DNA of 64,000 bases from Apostichopus japonicus (GCF_037975245.1 NC_092574.1:26830713-26894712); one strand, 5' to 3'. Numbered from the stretch's first letter, positions 48,218-60,469 are shown. Notes: a model not told the origin generated them from the letters alone. Numbers and translations are program-made.

Positions 48218-48222
<5 letters not shown>
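48057..48222 (+). mobile_element. tRNA-derived SINE, copy 4
   Basis: Plus-strand copy: CCGGTTTCGAACCTCTGG, A box TAGTGGTTAGGGTGTCCG, B box GTGGTTCGAATCCCGG, tail TTTTCCAACTCATTACGATT, then (TA)n to 48,275. A 6-bp insertion sits in the A-box region compared with the other copies. Confidence 0.85.

Positions 48223-48275
<53 letters not shown>
48223..48275. repeat. (TA)n tail of SINE copy 4
   Basis: Pure TA directly after the SINE 3' end. Confidence 0.95.
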
Positions 48276-48277
<2 letters not shown>

Positions 48278-49915
48278 AATAAACATACATAAGTGCCGTA
48301 ATAAAGGCAAAAATAGAGCGCCCACATTACAATACGTGGTACACACAGCGAAATCCATGTGCATGTGCCGGATCAAGGTAATGGTTTTATTCTCCAATAG
48401 TTATATATATGAAACGAATTTTCCTGAAAATTATTGCAAACTACATCTAGATCAAGTAACGTTAAACACACAAGTGATGTTTAATATGTTGAATGTCAAA
48501 AATGGAATGTAGCTATATCATTACGCTGTTGACATGGAACTGAATAAAATTAAAAATTAAATACTGCCGCATTTTGAAGAGTGTCAGACTTTCAAACCTT
48601 TTAAAATGATAACTCGTATTAAATTTGTAGTTGATGTGGGTCTCTGAAAAATATAGCAAGAATGTGTTTGTGATTACTGTCAAAAAGGCGTGATATACTG
48701 AATAACATGTAAATATCAAATGCTATTGTCACTGTGACACGCTTCACATTGTTTGATTGTTTATTGTAAGATTCCAGCTACTATATGATCACTGAGTCAA
48801 AGCATGGTTAAATGATCGACAAACTGCTATATTCAGTTTCCTCCGACTTTAACATAAGTTCACGAGATCGTCAACAAGTTTTAGCAGCGGCAGTTCACGG
48901 CTTCCATACATATTTGAATTTAACTGCCTATTGTTGCTGGACTTTAGAATTCGGAAATATCAATGTTGGATGCTAACTACGGAGCTACAGAAGCGTAGAA
49001 AGGACATTGTACCGTGGAGGTTTTTACCTCCATGATTGTACTAACAAATTTATGAACTAGTAGAACGTAATGATAATAGCCTATAATAATTGCAGTTTCC
49101 ATGAACTGATATGTGAAAAGAATCGCTTTGCGTTGAATAATTTTCGAAGACAAGACAAAAAAAACCTATGGCTTGGAGGATTCACACTGAGTACATAGCA
49201 TCGCACAATTTTTTTCACTTGAAATCCAATCGAGTTTTCCCTTTGCTGTTTGCGCCAAGTTAGCTTCCGAGAACCCGCGACGTTTAAATGAGCATTTACA
49301 ATAATTAGGGTACTTTAATTAGACCTCCTTTAACACTATATTGGGGACCCGATGCAACCATGTGGTGCACCCCACCCACTCGCCCCCCCCCCCTCGTCAG
49401 GTTCCCCATGTGTGGTAAACTTAACTGTTAATGCAAAGAATCGTTATCCGTTAATTTTAATTGGAAAGTTAGGTGATCGAGTAACACATTGACATCTCAT
49501 GGATACAACATTTGCCCCTAAACTGATCCAGAATGGTCGTAGAATTCATCTAATATTACAGATGAGTCATATTTTGGATATTTGTGGATGTCTCCTTTTA
49601 TCCAACTATATGTACCCCCTCCGAGTTTAGTCCTGAAATAGAAATTAAAATATAATTAGCCGGTTCCTTTGTGATGCCGTTTTTGCGGCTTTAGAAATGG
49701 TCGGGTCCAGAATAGCTATTTAGAGGATTTATTTAAAAACGGGGACAGTGGTGGGTGGGGGGGGGGGGGGCACAAGCCTCGGAACTGGGATATCGAACAA
49801 TCGGTACTCAATGTCAGGCTTCAAAAACTTTAACTTAACTTTGTCGGTCATAGCGGCGCAAATCCATATTTGAGATTTAAGTAATTTTTGCTTAAATTTT
49901 GTGCGAAACTTTTTC
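48276..49915. other. Unassigned, inside the 20-kb element
   Basis: No supported gene. Poly-C at 49,384 and poly-G at 49,756 may mark MITE ends. Confidence 0.4.
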
Positions 49916-49918
49916 CAA

Positions 49919-50030
49919 CCTCCAACCTCCTACCCCATGCCCCCATGCCCCCCTTCCCCCTTCCCCCTTCCCCTTCCCCCTTCCCCTTCCCCCTTCCCCC
50001 TTCCCCCTTCCCCCTTCCCCCTCCCCCCGT
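49919..50030. repeat. CCCTTC/CCCCCTT polypyrimidine tract
   Basis: About 110 bp of C-rich pyrimidine repeats (CCCCCTT, CCCCTT). The G-rich minus strand has many G4-G5 runs and could form G-quadruplexes. The Pro-rich frames here are low-complexity translations. Confidence 0.9.
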
Positions 50031-50455
50031 TTCAAATGCTCCTCTTACGATTCCCATTGTCCATATCCTTTTTCATAGATTAGTCGAGATAGATTTCAAC
50101 AGTCCGTTTTTTGCTCTGCCGATTTCTCTCAATATGCCGTCAAGTTTTATTCGAAGAAGTATACTCAATGCCTATATCATGCACGTAAAGCGATGAAACG
50201 CACAAATACCCACCGCAATATATGTACGAAACAGAGAAGTATACTGCTTACTTACTATAAATATCATTTCCAGATAAGCAAGTGAAATTTCCGAACACAT
50301 CACAATGATAAAAGTTTACTGTCTGTCACTTTGCAGTTCACTGGTTGGCTACGCCAGTTGGTTAGTAACAATAACGTATTCAGTATAGTTAATTACGTCA
50401 CAGCCTGGGCTTACTAGAAAGCGGGGAATTTGAAATCAGTAAAAGGCGGTATCTA

Positions 50456-50644
50456 TGGCGCGAGAAAGCGGAATATATTGTGTACAAAAATATATATGCT
50501 TTACTTGCAAAATATATACATGGTTTACTTCAAAAATACATTTTAGACATATTTATATATATTCTGCAAAAAATATATTCTCTGACACAAAAACATTTAT
50601 AATATAAATATATATTCTCTAAGAGAAAAATATATATTTTCTTT

Positions 50645-50684
<40 letters not shown>

Positions 50685-52559
50685 TGTTAAAAAACATATA
50701 TATTCTCTGACAGAAAAATATTTTTTTCTAACAAAATATATAAATTCTGAGACAGAAAAAATATATATTTTACTGGAAAAATTATATTCTGTGCAAAAAT
50801 ATATTTTTATTGTGTGTACGGAAAATATATATATTCTCTAACAACAAAATTCTATTCTGTGCGAAAAAATATATTCTGGTCGAAAAATATATATATGCTG
50901 TACAAAGTACCAAAACATATATATTCTCTGACAGAAAAATATTTTTCTCTAGCAAAATATATAAATTCTGAGACAGAAAAAATATATATTCTACAGGAAA
51001 AATTATATTCTGTGCAAAAATATATTTTCATTGTGTGTAAAGAAAATATATATATTCTCTAATATTCAAGACCTATTCTGTGCGAAAAATATATTCTGTA
51101 CGAAAAATATATTCTGTGCGAAAAAATATATATGCTGTACAAAGTACGGAGCTCTGTAAGTGCTGACTAAGATGTTTGTTATTGTTCAGTAACTTCAGCA
51201 GTGACCAGCCTATGGCGCGAGAAAGCGGAATATATTACGTACAAATATATATATGCTGTACTTGCGAAATATATACATGTTTAACTTCAAAAATACATTT
51301 TAGACATATTTATATATATGTTTATAATAATATATTATCTAACAATAAATATTCTGTAAAGATATTTATACTAAAAAAAAATTATATGTTTCTATGCCAA
51401 GAATATATTTATTCTGTAAGAGAAAAAAATATATATATTCTCTAAGAGAAAAATATATATAGGCCCTATATTATCTAAGTGAAAAAATATATATATCCTC
51501 TAAGAGAAAAAATATATATATTCTCTAAGAGAAAAAATATATATATTCTCTAAGAGAAAAAATAAATATATTCTCTAAGAGAAAAAATATATATATTCTC
51601 TAAGAGAAAAATATATATATTCTCTAAAAAAATACAATTGAGTGAAAAGTGCCCTGCACCACTGACGTAACAGTTTACCTGCCTTACAGATTTCAATAGG
51701 CACTTGCGGTAGATCGCAGGAAATTTGAGCTGTGCAAATGACTTTCCCACGTTCGTTTCATTTGCAAGGTTTGGCAAACTGCTTACGTAATACACTGGCT
51801 AACGTTCCAAACTAATAACCTTGGAATGTGAAGAAGTGAGCAGTTACTGTTAAGCCGGCTAGTTACGGTACAGAAGGCTTCGCTGTCGATCGTACCGTCG
51901 TATAATCAGGGAGTTGTTATGGAATAATCCCTGGTACTATCATGTGCAATGTGATATCGCAAACCCACTAACTATGAACTGCATTAAGATTCTGAGCAAA
52001 CATGTGCGTTTTATGAATGGCCAGTGTAATGAACAGGCTGGTCACTGCTGAAGTTACTGAACAATAACAAACATCTTAGTCAGCACTTACAGAGCTCCGT
52101 ACTTTGTACAGCATATATATTTTTTCGCACAGAATATATTTTTCGTACAGAATATATTTTTCGCACAGAATAGGTCTTGAATATTAGAGAATATATATAT
52201 TTTCTTTACACACAATAAAAATATATTTTTGCACAGAATATAATTTTTCCTGTATAATATATATTTTTTTCTGTCTCAGAATTTATGTATTTTGCTAGAG
52301 AAAAATATTTTTCTGTCAGAGAATATATATGTTTTGGTACTTTGTACAGCATATATATATTTTTCGACCAGAATATATTTTTTCGCACAGAATAGAATTT
52401 TGTTGTTAGAGAATATATATATTTTCCGTACACACAATAAAAATATATTTTTGCACAGAATATAATTTTTCCTGTAAAATATATTTTTTCTGTCTCAGAA
52501 TTTATATATTTTGTTAGAGAAAATATTTTTCTGTCAGGGAATAAATATGTTTCTTAACA

Positions 52560-52609
<50 letters not shown>

Positions 52610-52800
52610 AAAGAAAATATATATTTTTCTCTTAGAGAATATATATTTATATTATAAATGTTTTTGTGTCAGAGAATATATTTTTTGCAGAATATATATA
52701 AATATGTCTAAAATGTATTTTTGAAGTAAACCATGTATATATTTTGCAAGTAAAGCATATATATTATTGTACACAATATATTCCGCTTTCTCGCGCCATA
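50456..52800. mobile_element. 2.35-kb inverted-repeat element with TATGGCGCGAG ends
   Basis: Arms 50,456-51,211 and 52,034-52,799 are inverted copies about 760 bp long (for example GCGCGAGAAAGCGGAATATA against TATATTCCGCTTTCTCGCGC, and CTGGTCACTGCTGAAGTTAC mirrored). Both arms are full of ~25-bp AT-rich repeats such as ATTCTGTGCGAAAAATATAT. The end motif also recurs at 51,214 in direct orientation. No coding. Confidence 0.8.
51400..51630 (+). repeat. ~26-bp minisatellite CTCTAAGAGAAAAAATATAT
   Basis: At least eight copies of TATTCTCTAAGAGAAAAAAT-like units. CTCTAAGAG is itself palindromic. Confidence 0.9.
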
Positions 52801-52929
52801 CCAGCCTGTTCATTACACTGGCCATTCATAAAACGCACATGTTTGCTCAGAATCTTAATGCAGTTCATAGTCAGTGGGTTTGCGATATCACATTGCACAT
52901 GATAGTACCAGGGATTATTCCATAACAAC
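51913..52929. repeat. Second, overlapping inverted pair (X / X')
   Basis: 51,913-52,040 (GTTGTTATGGAATAATCCCT ... GTAATGAACAGGCTGG) is repeated inverted at 52,801-52,929. X lies inside the element next to its right arm, X' directly outside. So flanking sequence was copied and inverted together with the arm. Confidence 0.8.
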
Positions 52930-53215
52930 GTTGGTTTGATTCACACCGCACTTGATCCTCAATCGAGTTCTACATTGCAAAGAGCATTCAAAATGGACGA
53001 TTCCGGCTTCTGTGGCTTATTGCAGAAGTAACAGAAAGCTCCGTGGAAGCAAGGTTGCCAGTTTATAAAAGTACACTTTCAATTCGATCCGTCGCTAGTT
53101 TTTAATGATGTTCCTCAGGAAAATGTCATACGTGTATTGGAAAAAGAAGAAAAAAAAAACATTTAGAAGCAGCGACAGTTGGAACTACCGCGGCAGTATG
53201 CACATGTTGTGACAG

Positions 53216-54361
53216 AAAGCTCGGTGCAAACATTTGAAGGAAGAATTAAAGGCACTCCGAGCACTACTGGCTGAGAAGGAACAACTTCTTTCGAAAAAAA
53301 ACGAAAACGAAGTTCTCTGTGCCACTGGATTGTTCGGTACGTAACACTAGGCCAAGACTTATCAATGTAACTTTTCAATCACTAAAAGTCACCGTTATAT
53401 AAACCCTAGACCTGTACAGGCATTCGTTCCTTTAAAAACGATAAATTAAAAGAGTTAAAATATGACAGTGAGAGAAATAATACAATAACCTCCTTTTAGA
53501 TATCTGTAAAATGTTTCATGCACAATTTGCCAGGGTATACCGTTATTGATACATTCACGTTCTAACCTTGTGATGGTGAACGTCACCCAACCACGTGCCC
53601 CCTACCTCCCCCCAACCCATAAACAAATGTGCTTTGTAAACCGTTGAAACATACAGTGGCGTAGGAAGGTACATTTGAGTGGGGGGGGGGGGCTGAAGAC
53701 TGATGGCCGGCCCGGGGGAGGGGTCTAAGGGAAGTTTTTCGAGGTGGCCTCAGATGCAATTTGGTGCAATAAAGCACATTTCAACACCCACTCCATTTTG
53801 TAAACTTAATTTTGTATTTTCACCTGGCCTTAGATGCAATTTGGTGCTCCAAATGAGATTTTTTCTCATTTGGAAAGGAAAAAGGGGTTTTCTGACTTGC
53901 GAAGCGGGGGGGGGGGATGATACTTCCGCCCCTCCACATTTTTCACTGGGGGGCTGGAGATATTGAGAGTTGGAGCTAGTATATTTTTCAACAAAAGTAA
54001 ACTATGCCAACTGATCTTAATATATGTCTAATTCATATATTATTATTGTGTCTTTGTTTACAGAAACTTCGGTGTAGATTGAGCGCAGTGAAGAACATAG
54101 ACTGGTCAGAGGAGAGAAAAGACAGACTGCACAGTGATGTCAACTGATTATATGTCATCCGAGGAATCTGACATGGAGAGCGAACGAGCTAGGGTACCGT
54201 AGTGCAGGAGTTCACTTGGGAGTCGGAAAGACTGAACAAAATTAAGCTGGACTCATTCTATAAGGACGTTCTCCTTAGCGAAAAGTCCAGAAAAAAAAGA
54301 ATACCCGCCGTTAGGAAAGGAGACGTATCTTTAAAATGCGTATCGACTGACGCCCCAACTT
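53216..54361 (+). pseudogene. Decayed two-exon coding fragment of the 20-kb element
   Basis: A first piece (53,216-53,336) after a CAG acceptor and before a G|GTACGT donor encodes a coiled-coil-like KHLKEELKALRALLAEKEQL. A second (from 54,064, after TTTGTTTACAG) gives KLRCRLSAVKNIDWSEERKD, then shifted DYMSSEESDMESERARV, then, shifted again, FTWESERLNKIKLDSFYKDV and a basic tail ending PTWAVN. An acidic MSSEES patch followed by a basic helix and a Pro-Trp-Ala end resembles the C-terminus of proteins I associate with invertebrate DNA transposons (memory only). Frame breaks and an off-phase splice show it is dead. It may be the element's accessory or transposase gene. Confidence 0.5.
53640..53960. 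repeat. MITE-like fragment in the intron of the decayed gene
   Basis: CAGTGGCGTAGGAAGG followed by poly-G at 53,681, two copies of GGCCTCAGATGCAATTTGGT-like sequence (53,742 and 53,826) and a poly-G near 53,907. The hAT-type right end is not obvious. Confidence 0.45.
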
Positions 54362-55150
54362 GGGCTGTTAATTAGGCTGAACAATAATAATGAAGGTATG
54401 ACCCCCCCCCCTCTCCAAATGGTGAAAATGGTCATTGTTTGATGTGCCGGATTAAGCTTGTGGGAGGCCCGTGGCAGACAGTTTATTGGAGCCCCCATAG
54501 AGATACATTGGTACCGGATAACGCCATCATGGAAGAAGTGCCTAGGCGTTTATATCATCTGAGGATAAACCGACCGAATTTTAAACATAAATTTGTTTGG
54601 TTCAATTTAACTGCTGATATGTTAAGTTACTTCAAGTGGGTAGCTGGTTTTCAGAGGTTTTTATTTGCAAACTAGTAACTAAAAATAGAAACATTCTATA
54701 TTTACTTGTTTTTTCCTTCTTTCACTTGGCATTAAAATCGTTGCATGTGTATATAATTGCCACAATGTAAGTAAAGTAATATTTGAGCATCAAAATACAT
54801 TCTGCGGACAATAATGCATGTTTTGAAATTTGAAAAGGAATATGGCTTCTCGAGGTTTAAACTTTGTATTCAAAAAGCTAAATATTCAACACCATAATGT
54901 AAAGCAATATTGAGTTGCATTTAGATGTATTTACACATCAGAAGTGGTCTTTCGTTCATTTACATAGTTTTTGTATAAGTGTAAATATAACAAATAAACG
55001 TTTACGATGCGATGTGAAGTGCAAATATATAAATAAAAAAGTGGAAAATCAAACGAGTGTGATTTTATGTTTATTATTTTTAATTTTCTTTAAATCAAAT
55101 GTAATATTTGATAGAGGTGGTCCGTGTATTTCTCAGCCTTATCAACCCGA
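54362..55150. other. Unassigned, AT-rich, right part of the 20-kb element
   Basis: Follows the decayed coding fragment and may be its 3' untranslated region. The frames at 54,439-54,675 and 54,915-55,154 show no recognisable domain. Confidence 0.4.
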
Positions 55151-55159
55151 TTAAGACTC

Positions 55160-55610
55160 CCTAAACGTAGCGAATAAGCCCAGCCCCTGTATTGGTCGTA
55201 AAGTAATGTGTTTACGATGACCACGTTTCTCCGTATATATTGGTGTAATCATGGCGTTTACGATGATCAATGCGAGAAGTTTACTGCTGGATTCAAACGT
55301 AAACTCCAGATTAACGGTCATGTTTAAGGTAGCGAATCTGTTGTAATTGTGACCGGAAACGTAAAGATTACCCTTCCCTGAAACCGCACGATTAAGTAAG
55401 CTTCACCGTATTTGGATGACACTTGGCGTTTACGGTCAACGCGTACTCGGTAAATAAGTCATCGCGAACGCGGAAAACTCACGCGTTTAAGTTGGATCGT
55501 AAGCTAACCTTAATCACTAGTTTCAGGAATGGAAACGTAACGGAAACAGGCATGGAACTCGGAATTTACGTCGCAATTACAGACCGAAAACGGCGATTTA
55601 AACGCGTGTT
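55160..55610. repeat. Right subterminal CGTAAA/TTTACG array of the 20-kb element
   Basis: GTTTACGATG, GCGTTTACGA, AACGTAAACT, GAAACGTAAAG, GCGTTTACGG and similar, mirroring the left array. Confidence 0.7.
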
Positions 55611-55621
55611 TTTTTCCCGTG

Positions 55622-58070
55622 TAATCTCCGGTACATAATATACAAAGTAAATATTTGAACACGATGATCCTTGTTCACTATACTTTTAACAATTACAAAA
55701 GTTCACATATTTGTAGTCCAAAATCCATTGAGTCACCACCACACAACAAACAGTACACATTCTATAATTATTGACGTTTTGACGACACTAACGTATGATA
55801 TGTTTTTATTTCATAACATTGTCTTATATTGTGAACTTCTCGACCTTTATTCCTTACTGGGTAAACACATTCATATACAGAAAGTTTCAAGCAAATAGCT
55901 GCGATTGTGATGCAGAAAACGTCTCTCACCAACGAAAACACATATAATATATGTTGTTCCGAGGTGTACTATGTTAATGGCACAAGAGATCGCTATGCTA
56001 TCATACGAACTTCTGTATCTAAGCGAAATAGCAATTAACTATTGACACCCATGGAGCTTACGTAAAGGAACCGATGTAGCTTGACACAAGGACCAAAATG
56101 AAATTTGTACCAATGCTTGTTAAAGAAAAACCCTTCATTTGTTTGACCAATGAGGGCCAAATTGAACATTCTAACACCCGCCAAAAAATTAAAAAAATCC
56201 TGATGTCGTACTATTATGGCTTGGAGTATTTCCTAACAAGTGTTTGCAGTGATTGTCCCTTAAAAAACTTCAAGCAGTGGTTTAAAAGGCCACGTAACAC
56301 TTTCAATCGACATCAATCAATCGATATGTAAATTTCAATGAACATATACCAATTTAAATCAATATTATAAGTCAATAAGTTTAAAATGACATCGATCTTT
56401 TTAGATTGCATGAATCGATTTAAACTGGTATAAATATATTAGAAACTATCAGATGTCGACTCAAAGTGACCGTTAGTGAATGAAAATTGCATTATGTTCG
56501 ACTTAAAATGCCAGAAACATTTAGTTTTCGTGATCATATACAATATGGCCGCCATGTTCCTAGAACATGAGTAATATCAATTTGAAAGAGATATAATTGC
56601 TGGAAACGATATCGACAAAATATACCAAAATGGTAATATCCTGAAGCTAAAATGTGGTGAGAGAGGGCGAAGGTGAGGGTGGTGACGATGTAGAAAACTG
56701 TGTCCAATCCCGCACAGAGTTGCCGAGTAATGTATTATAATGCTAACTAAGATATGCAAATGCAATTGTCTTTAAACTAATAATGGTTTACTTTATCGGC
56801 TTGAGCTATAGGGCAAAGTTGACTATGACGAAGTTCGATATTGCTAAAATTGGTCAAGTTGGAGTTGGATGGGACCGTCTGTTATCCGAATACAGTTTAG
56901 TTTGAAATCCATCCTAGAAGTATTCCAACTGTGATCAGTTTATCCATGGTTGTAAGATATCTTCATTTCTATGATGTTGTGTTCATTTACTTAAAGAATA
57001 GAGCTATATTTAGTGCACAGACCAAAAGAGGCATACATCAACCTTGAATGAAAGTTACAATTTCTTTAGCAAACTGTGGTGCCAAATATCTATTAAAATT
57101 GATATTACCCGAAGATCGTGAGATTTCTGAAACTCTAGAATGGCATCATATCATATTCTGTTCTTTTGCAGTCATTGGTTTTAGTTTCCAATCAATCAGA
57201 TTCTGTATCAGTCACTTGACATAATTTTGTCTTGATTTCAAAAAAAAAAAAAAAATTGAATCATCAGCACAACAACAGTGCTGTTTTTCTTGATCAGTTT
57301 TAATATTTAAACGTTACATTAATAATAAGGTACACCACTTATATGTTTATATATTATTACTGATTTTGCAGAATCAAATGTTTACTACGATATTGCTGAA
57401 AATCGGGACCAGATCCCGGTGTACATAGAAGTTACTGGAGATGCAGAATATATGAGTCTAATGCCACCTGGGACACCGCCATCAAACACGACAGTGGCAT
57501 CTGCACCACCTGCGGGAAATGTGATGTTAACACCTAACATTGCGAACCAACAACTTCAAGGATCGCAACCACCGGTTAACCCGCACAGCCACAACCAGCC
57601 ACAAGAGATACAGACTACCCAGCCGCAACCGATTCACGCACTGCCGTACAATATGTCACAACAAGGTCAGGGGGCAGTTATCCAGCAGCCTCAACAGTTT
57701 CAACAAATGGTATGCAGTTTTGTGTGTTACAGTTGTCATTCAGAATGTAACATATAATGTTATCCATGTTGAGAGGTGTTGACGTACATGGCTTGGGAAT
57801 TGGTTTCATATCTATTGTATAAGAAATATGTATGCGTGAAATAGAATCCCACTTATACAATTACCATAATTCTGAAGCGAGGAGGATAAGGGAAATATAT
57901 CAAAGATATTATTGCGATAATAGTCTTTATTATTTTCAATGAAGGGCTGGTTCATGACATTCATATACTAAGTTTTATGGAAAGGTTGTTTCTACTCGTC
58001 ATCGCCCTCCCCATAGTATGCATACATAATCAATGGAACATCACATTGTACACATTGATATGTTCATCTA
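55622..58070 (+). repeat. Segmental duplication, copy B, piece 3
   Basis: Matches 4,218-7,104 of copy A from TAATCTCCGGTACATAATAT to CATTGATATGTTCATCTA. It lacks the LINE fragment (5,118-5,390) and has a poly-A run at 57,240 and surrounding sequence not in A. It includes exon 2 of copy B. Confidence 0.9.
57372..57709 (+). CDS. Copy B exon 2, shortened Pro/Gln region
   Basis: Acceptor TGATTTTGCAG, donor ATG|GTATGC, as in copy A. It is 338 nt against 521: a 183-nt in-frame loss removes most of the Pro/Gln tract and all the PPPY motifs. The tyrosine cluster is kept but altered: EYIEV becomes VYIEV, and EYMRVI becomes EYMSLM, a YxxL-like site. The frame is intact and substitutions are few, so it may have been under constraint or be young. 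Exons 3 and 4 are missing from the window. Confidence 0.6.
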
Positions 58071-58089
58071 CACTGAAAACTTAAATTGG

Positions 58090-58460
58090 TTCACCGACTA
58101 ACATAACGTTAGTCCATCTGGTGCCTCTCCCGACTAACATAGCCTTGGTCAGTTGCTATACCGACTAATTTATTCCTTAGTCAGTTGGATTTCTTAGTCG
58201 GTCATCTTAGTCCGTCAGCTTAGTCGATCAACAATTTCTTAGTCGGTAAATGTATATTAGTCAGTTACATTAGTTGGTGACATGAGTCGGTCTTTACCGA
58301 CTAATTTATATGAGCCACCGACAAGTTTATAGCAGGTTTTACATTAGTCAGGATGGTGCCTCTCCCGACTAACCTTTCTTAGTCCGTATCGACTGACTAG
58401 TTGCACCGACTAGATTCACTGAAAGAATTAAACCCGACTAGTTTCACTGACTAGCGTCAC
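58090..58460. repeat. Left CCGACTAA/TTAGTCGG subterminal array
   Basis: About twenty octamer-like motifs in both directions (CCGACTAA, TTAGTCGG, TTAGTCAGT, GACTAGTT), able to form many hairpins. TGGTGCCTCTCCCGACTAAC occurs twice (58,119 and 58,349). Confidence 0.85.
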
Positions 58461-58705
58461 TGAAAGAAAAGAGAGAAGAAGAAACACAAATAATGTGTAC
58501 GTTGGCAGTATTTATTTCTGATAAAACTTCTGATCTCTACAAAAGGCTGACTTTCGACAGATAGAGAAGAAATCACTGTAAATAAAATCTGAAAATCTGA
58601 TTTTTTTTCCAACAAAGTTAAGACAAGTTAATGGATCAAACATGAATCGCAAAAGTATAGCACTGCACAATAATGCAAAGTTGAATCTTGGGCAAGGGTT
58701 CCTCA

Positions 58706-58838
58706 TGACTTTCCTTTTAAAGTGGTACCCCAAATCGACACCAGTTAAGTCTTCACGAACAAAGAGTGTTTCTCTTAACTACAAATGGCCTCCCACTTGT
58801 CTTCAGGAAGCCAAAATCTGCACCATTATTGACCTGTG
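58706..58838 (-). CDS. Candidate terminal exon, unrecognised
   Basis: On the minus strand a TTTTCTGTTCACAG acceptor is followed by an open frame VNNGADFGFLKTSGRPFVVK ending at TGA. The phase is unknown. It lies within the 4.4-kb element and could be part of its own gene. No family recognised; supported only by the splice site and the open frame. Confidence 0.25.
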
Positions 58839-59073
58839 AACAGAAAATATGATATTGGTGTAAGCACAGATACAGATATAGCACATGATAACTCACATTA
58901 TCATAAACATACATTTACATTAAAATTTTATAACATATTGGGAGGTATACATTTAAATCTAGGTCCCTCAAATTATAAGCCAGGAATAGCAGCTTTACCA
59001 AATTATTATTAGCTTTGCACAGCATAACACCAAGTTATTTCTCAAAGCTTAATAATTATGTTAATCATGTTAA

Positions 59074-60330
59074 TAATGATCCCAATAGACCGGGATCCCA
59101 GAGGGTTTGGTTAGCTGGGAAGGTAACCAATTGCCTTGTACATCACAATGTTCACAGTGCATTCCTGTATATGAAACCAGACGACTGGCAAACCGACTGT
59201 GGTGGGTGTGGCTGGGAGAGCAATTTTAAAGTCACCTGATAGCTAACCTAGATCAGTTTTCATGGTAACACATCAAAGTAAGTACAATATGTCAGGTATG
59301 GCCCCAAGAGCAACAAATGGCCATTGCCAGTAATTATTGGTGGTGGGGTACCCGTGCCAGTTATCTATATTTGACCCCTCAAGGCTGATCTAGGTCAGCT
59401 CATGAGGTAACCACTTGAAACCTACTGGAAAATGTTGGTTAGGGCTTCAGATACAACTGATGGGCATTGCCAGTAATTTTTATTGGTGGGGTACCCCTGC
59501 CAGTAGACCCCCAAAATGCCCATCCCCCATTGACCTAGATGAGCTCATGATGTAACCAGTTGAAAACTACTGGAAAATGGTATCACTTCATGGGATGGGC
59601 ATTTCCAGTCATTTATATTAGTGGGGTACCCCTGCCAGTAGACCCCCAAAAAGCCCCCCCCCCCCTCATTGATCTAGGTTAGCTCATGATTTAACCAGTT
59701 GAAAACTACTGGAAAATTATTAACAGGATTCTATATGTAAGGGATGGGCGGACTCTGGCAGTGGTGGCCCACCAATATAAAATACTGGAAATGCCCATCC
59801 TTACATATGAAGTGATACCTATCATTTTCCTGTAGGTTTCAACTGGTCAAATCATGAGCTCACCTAGGTCAATGAGGGGATGGGCATATTGGGGGTCTAC
59901 TGGCAGGGGTACCCCACCAATAAAAATTACTGGCAATGCCCATCCCTTGTATCTGAAGTCCTAACCAACATTTTCCAGTAGGTTTCAAGTGGTTACCTCA
60001 TGAGCTGACCTAGGTCAGCCGTGAGGGGTCAATTATAGATCACTGGCAGGGGTACCCCACCACCAATAATTACTGGCAATGGCCATTTGTTGCTTTTGGG
60101 GCCATACCTGACACATTGTTCTTACTTTGATGTGGTTACCATGAAAGCTGCTCTAGGTTAGCTATTAGGTGACTTTAAAATTGCTCTCCCAGCCACATCC
60201 ACCACAGTCGGTTTGCCAGTCGTCAGGTTTCATATACAGGAATGCATTGTGAACATTGTGATGTACCAGGCAATTGGTTACCTTCCCAGCTAACCAAACC
60301 CTCTGGACTCCCGCTCTACAGATCATTGAA
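59074..60330. mobile_element. 1.25-kb near-perfect palindrome (foldback MITE)
   Basis: The two halves mirror each other over about 600 bp, for example CCAGAGGGTTTGGTTAGCTG against CAGCTAACCAAACCCTCTGG, and GCCAGACGACTGGCAAACC-like sequence near both ends. The centre is at about 59,735. Each half also has three ~130-bp direct units with GGTGGGGTACCCCTGCCAG and AACTACTGGAAAAT. It sits inside the 4.4-kb element. No coding. Confidence 0.9.
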
Positions 60331-60469
60331 AATTTGACCAAACTTATGAAGCTTGCACGTACATGATAAACTAGACTGTTTTTTTTTTAAAACAGGTTAT
60401 GAAAAGTATCTTAAATATCATTAAACAGTTGGGTACAATAGTTAAACTCACTCTTCCATCTTTTTTTCT

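Noticed and set aside
49888-50196. Proline-rich 102-codon protein
   Set aside because: Low-complexity translation of a C/T repeat with no splice or homology support.
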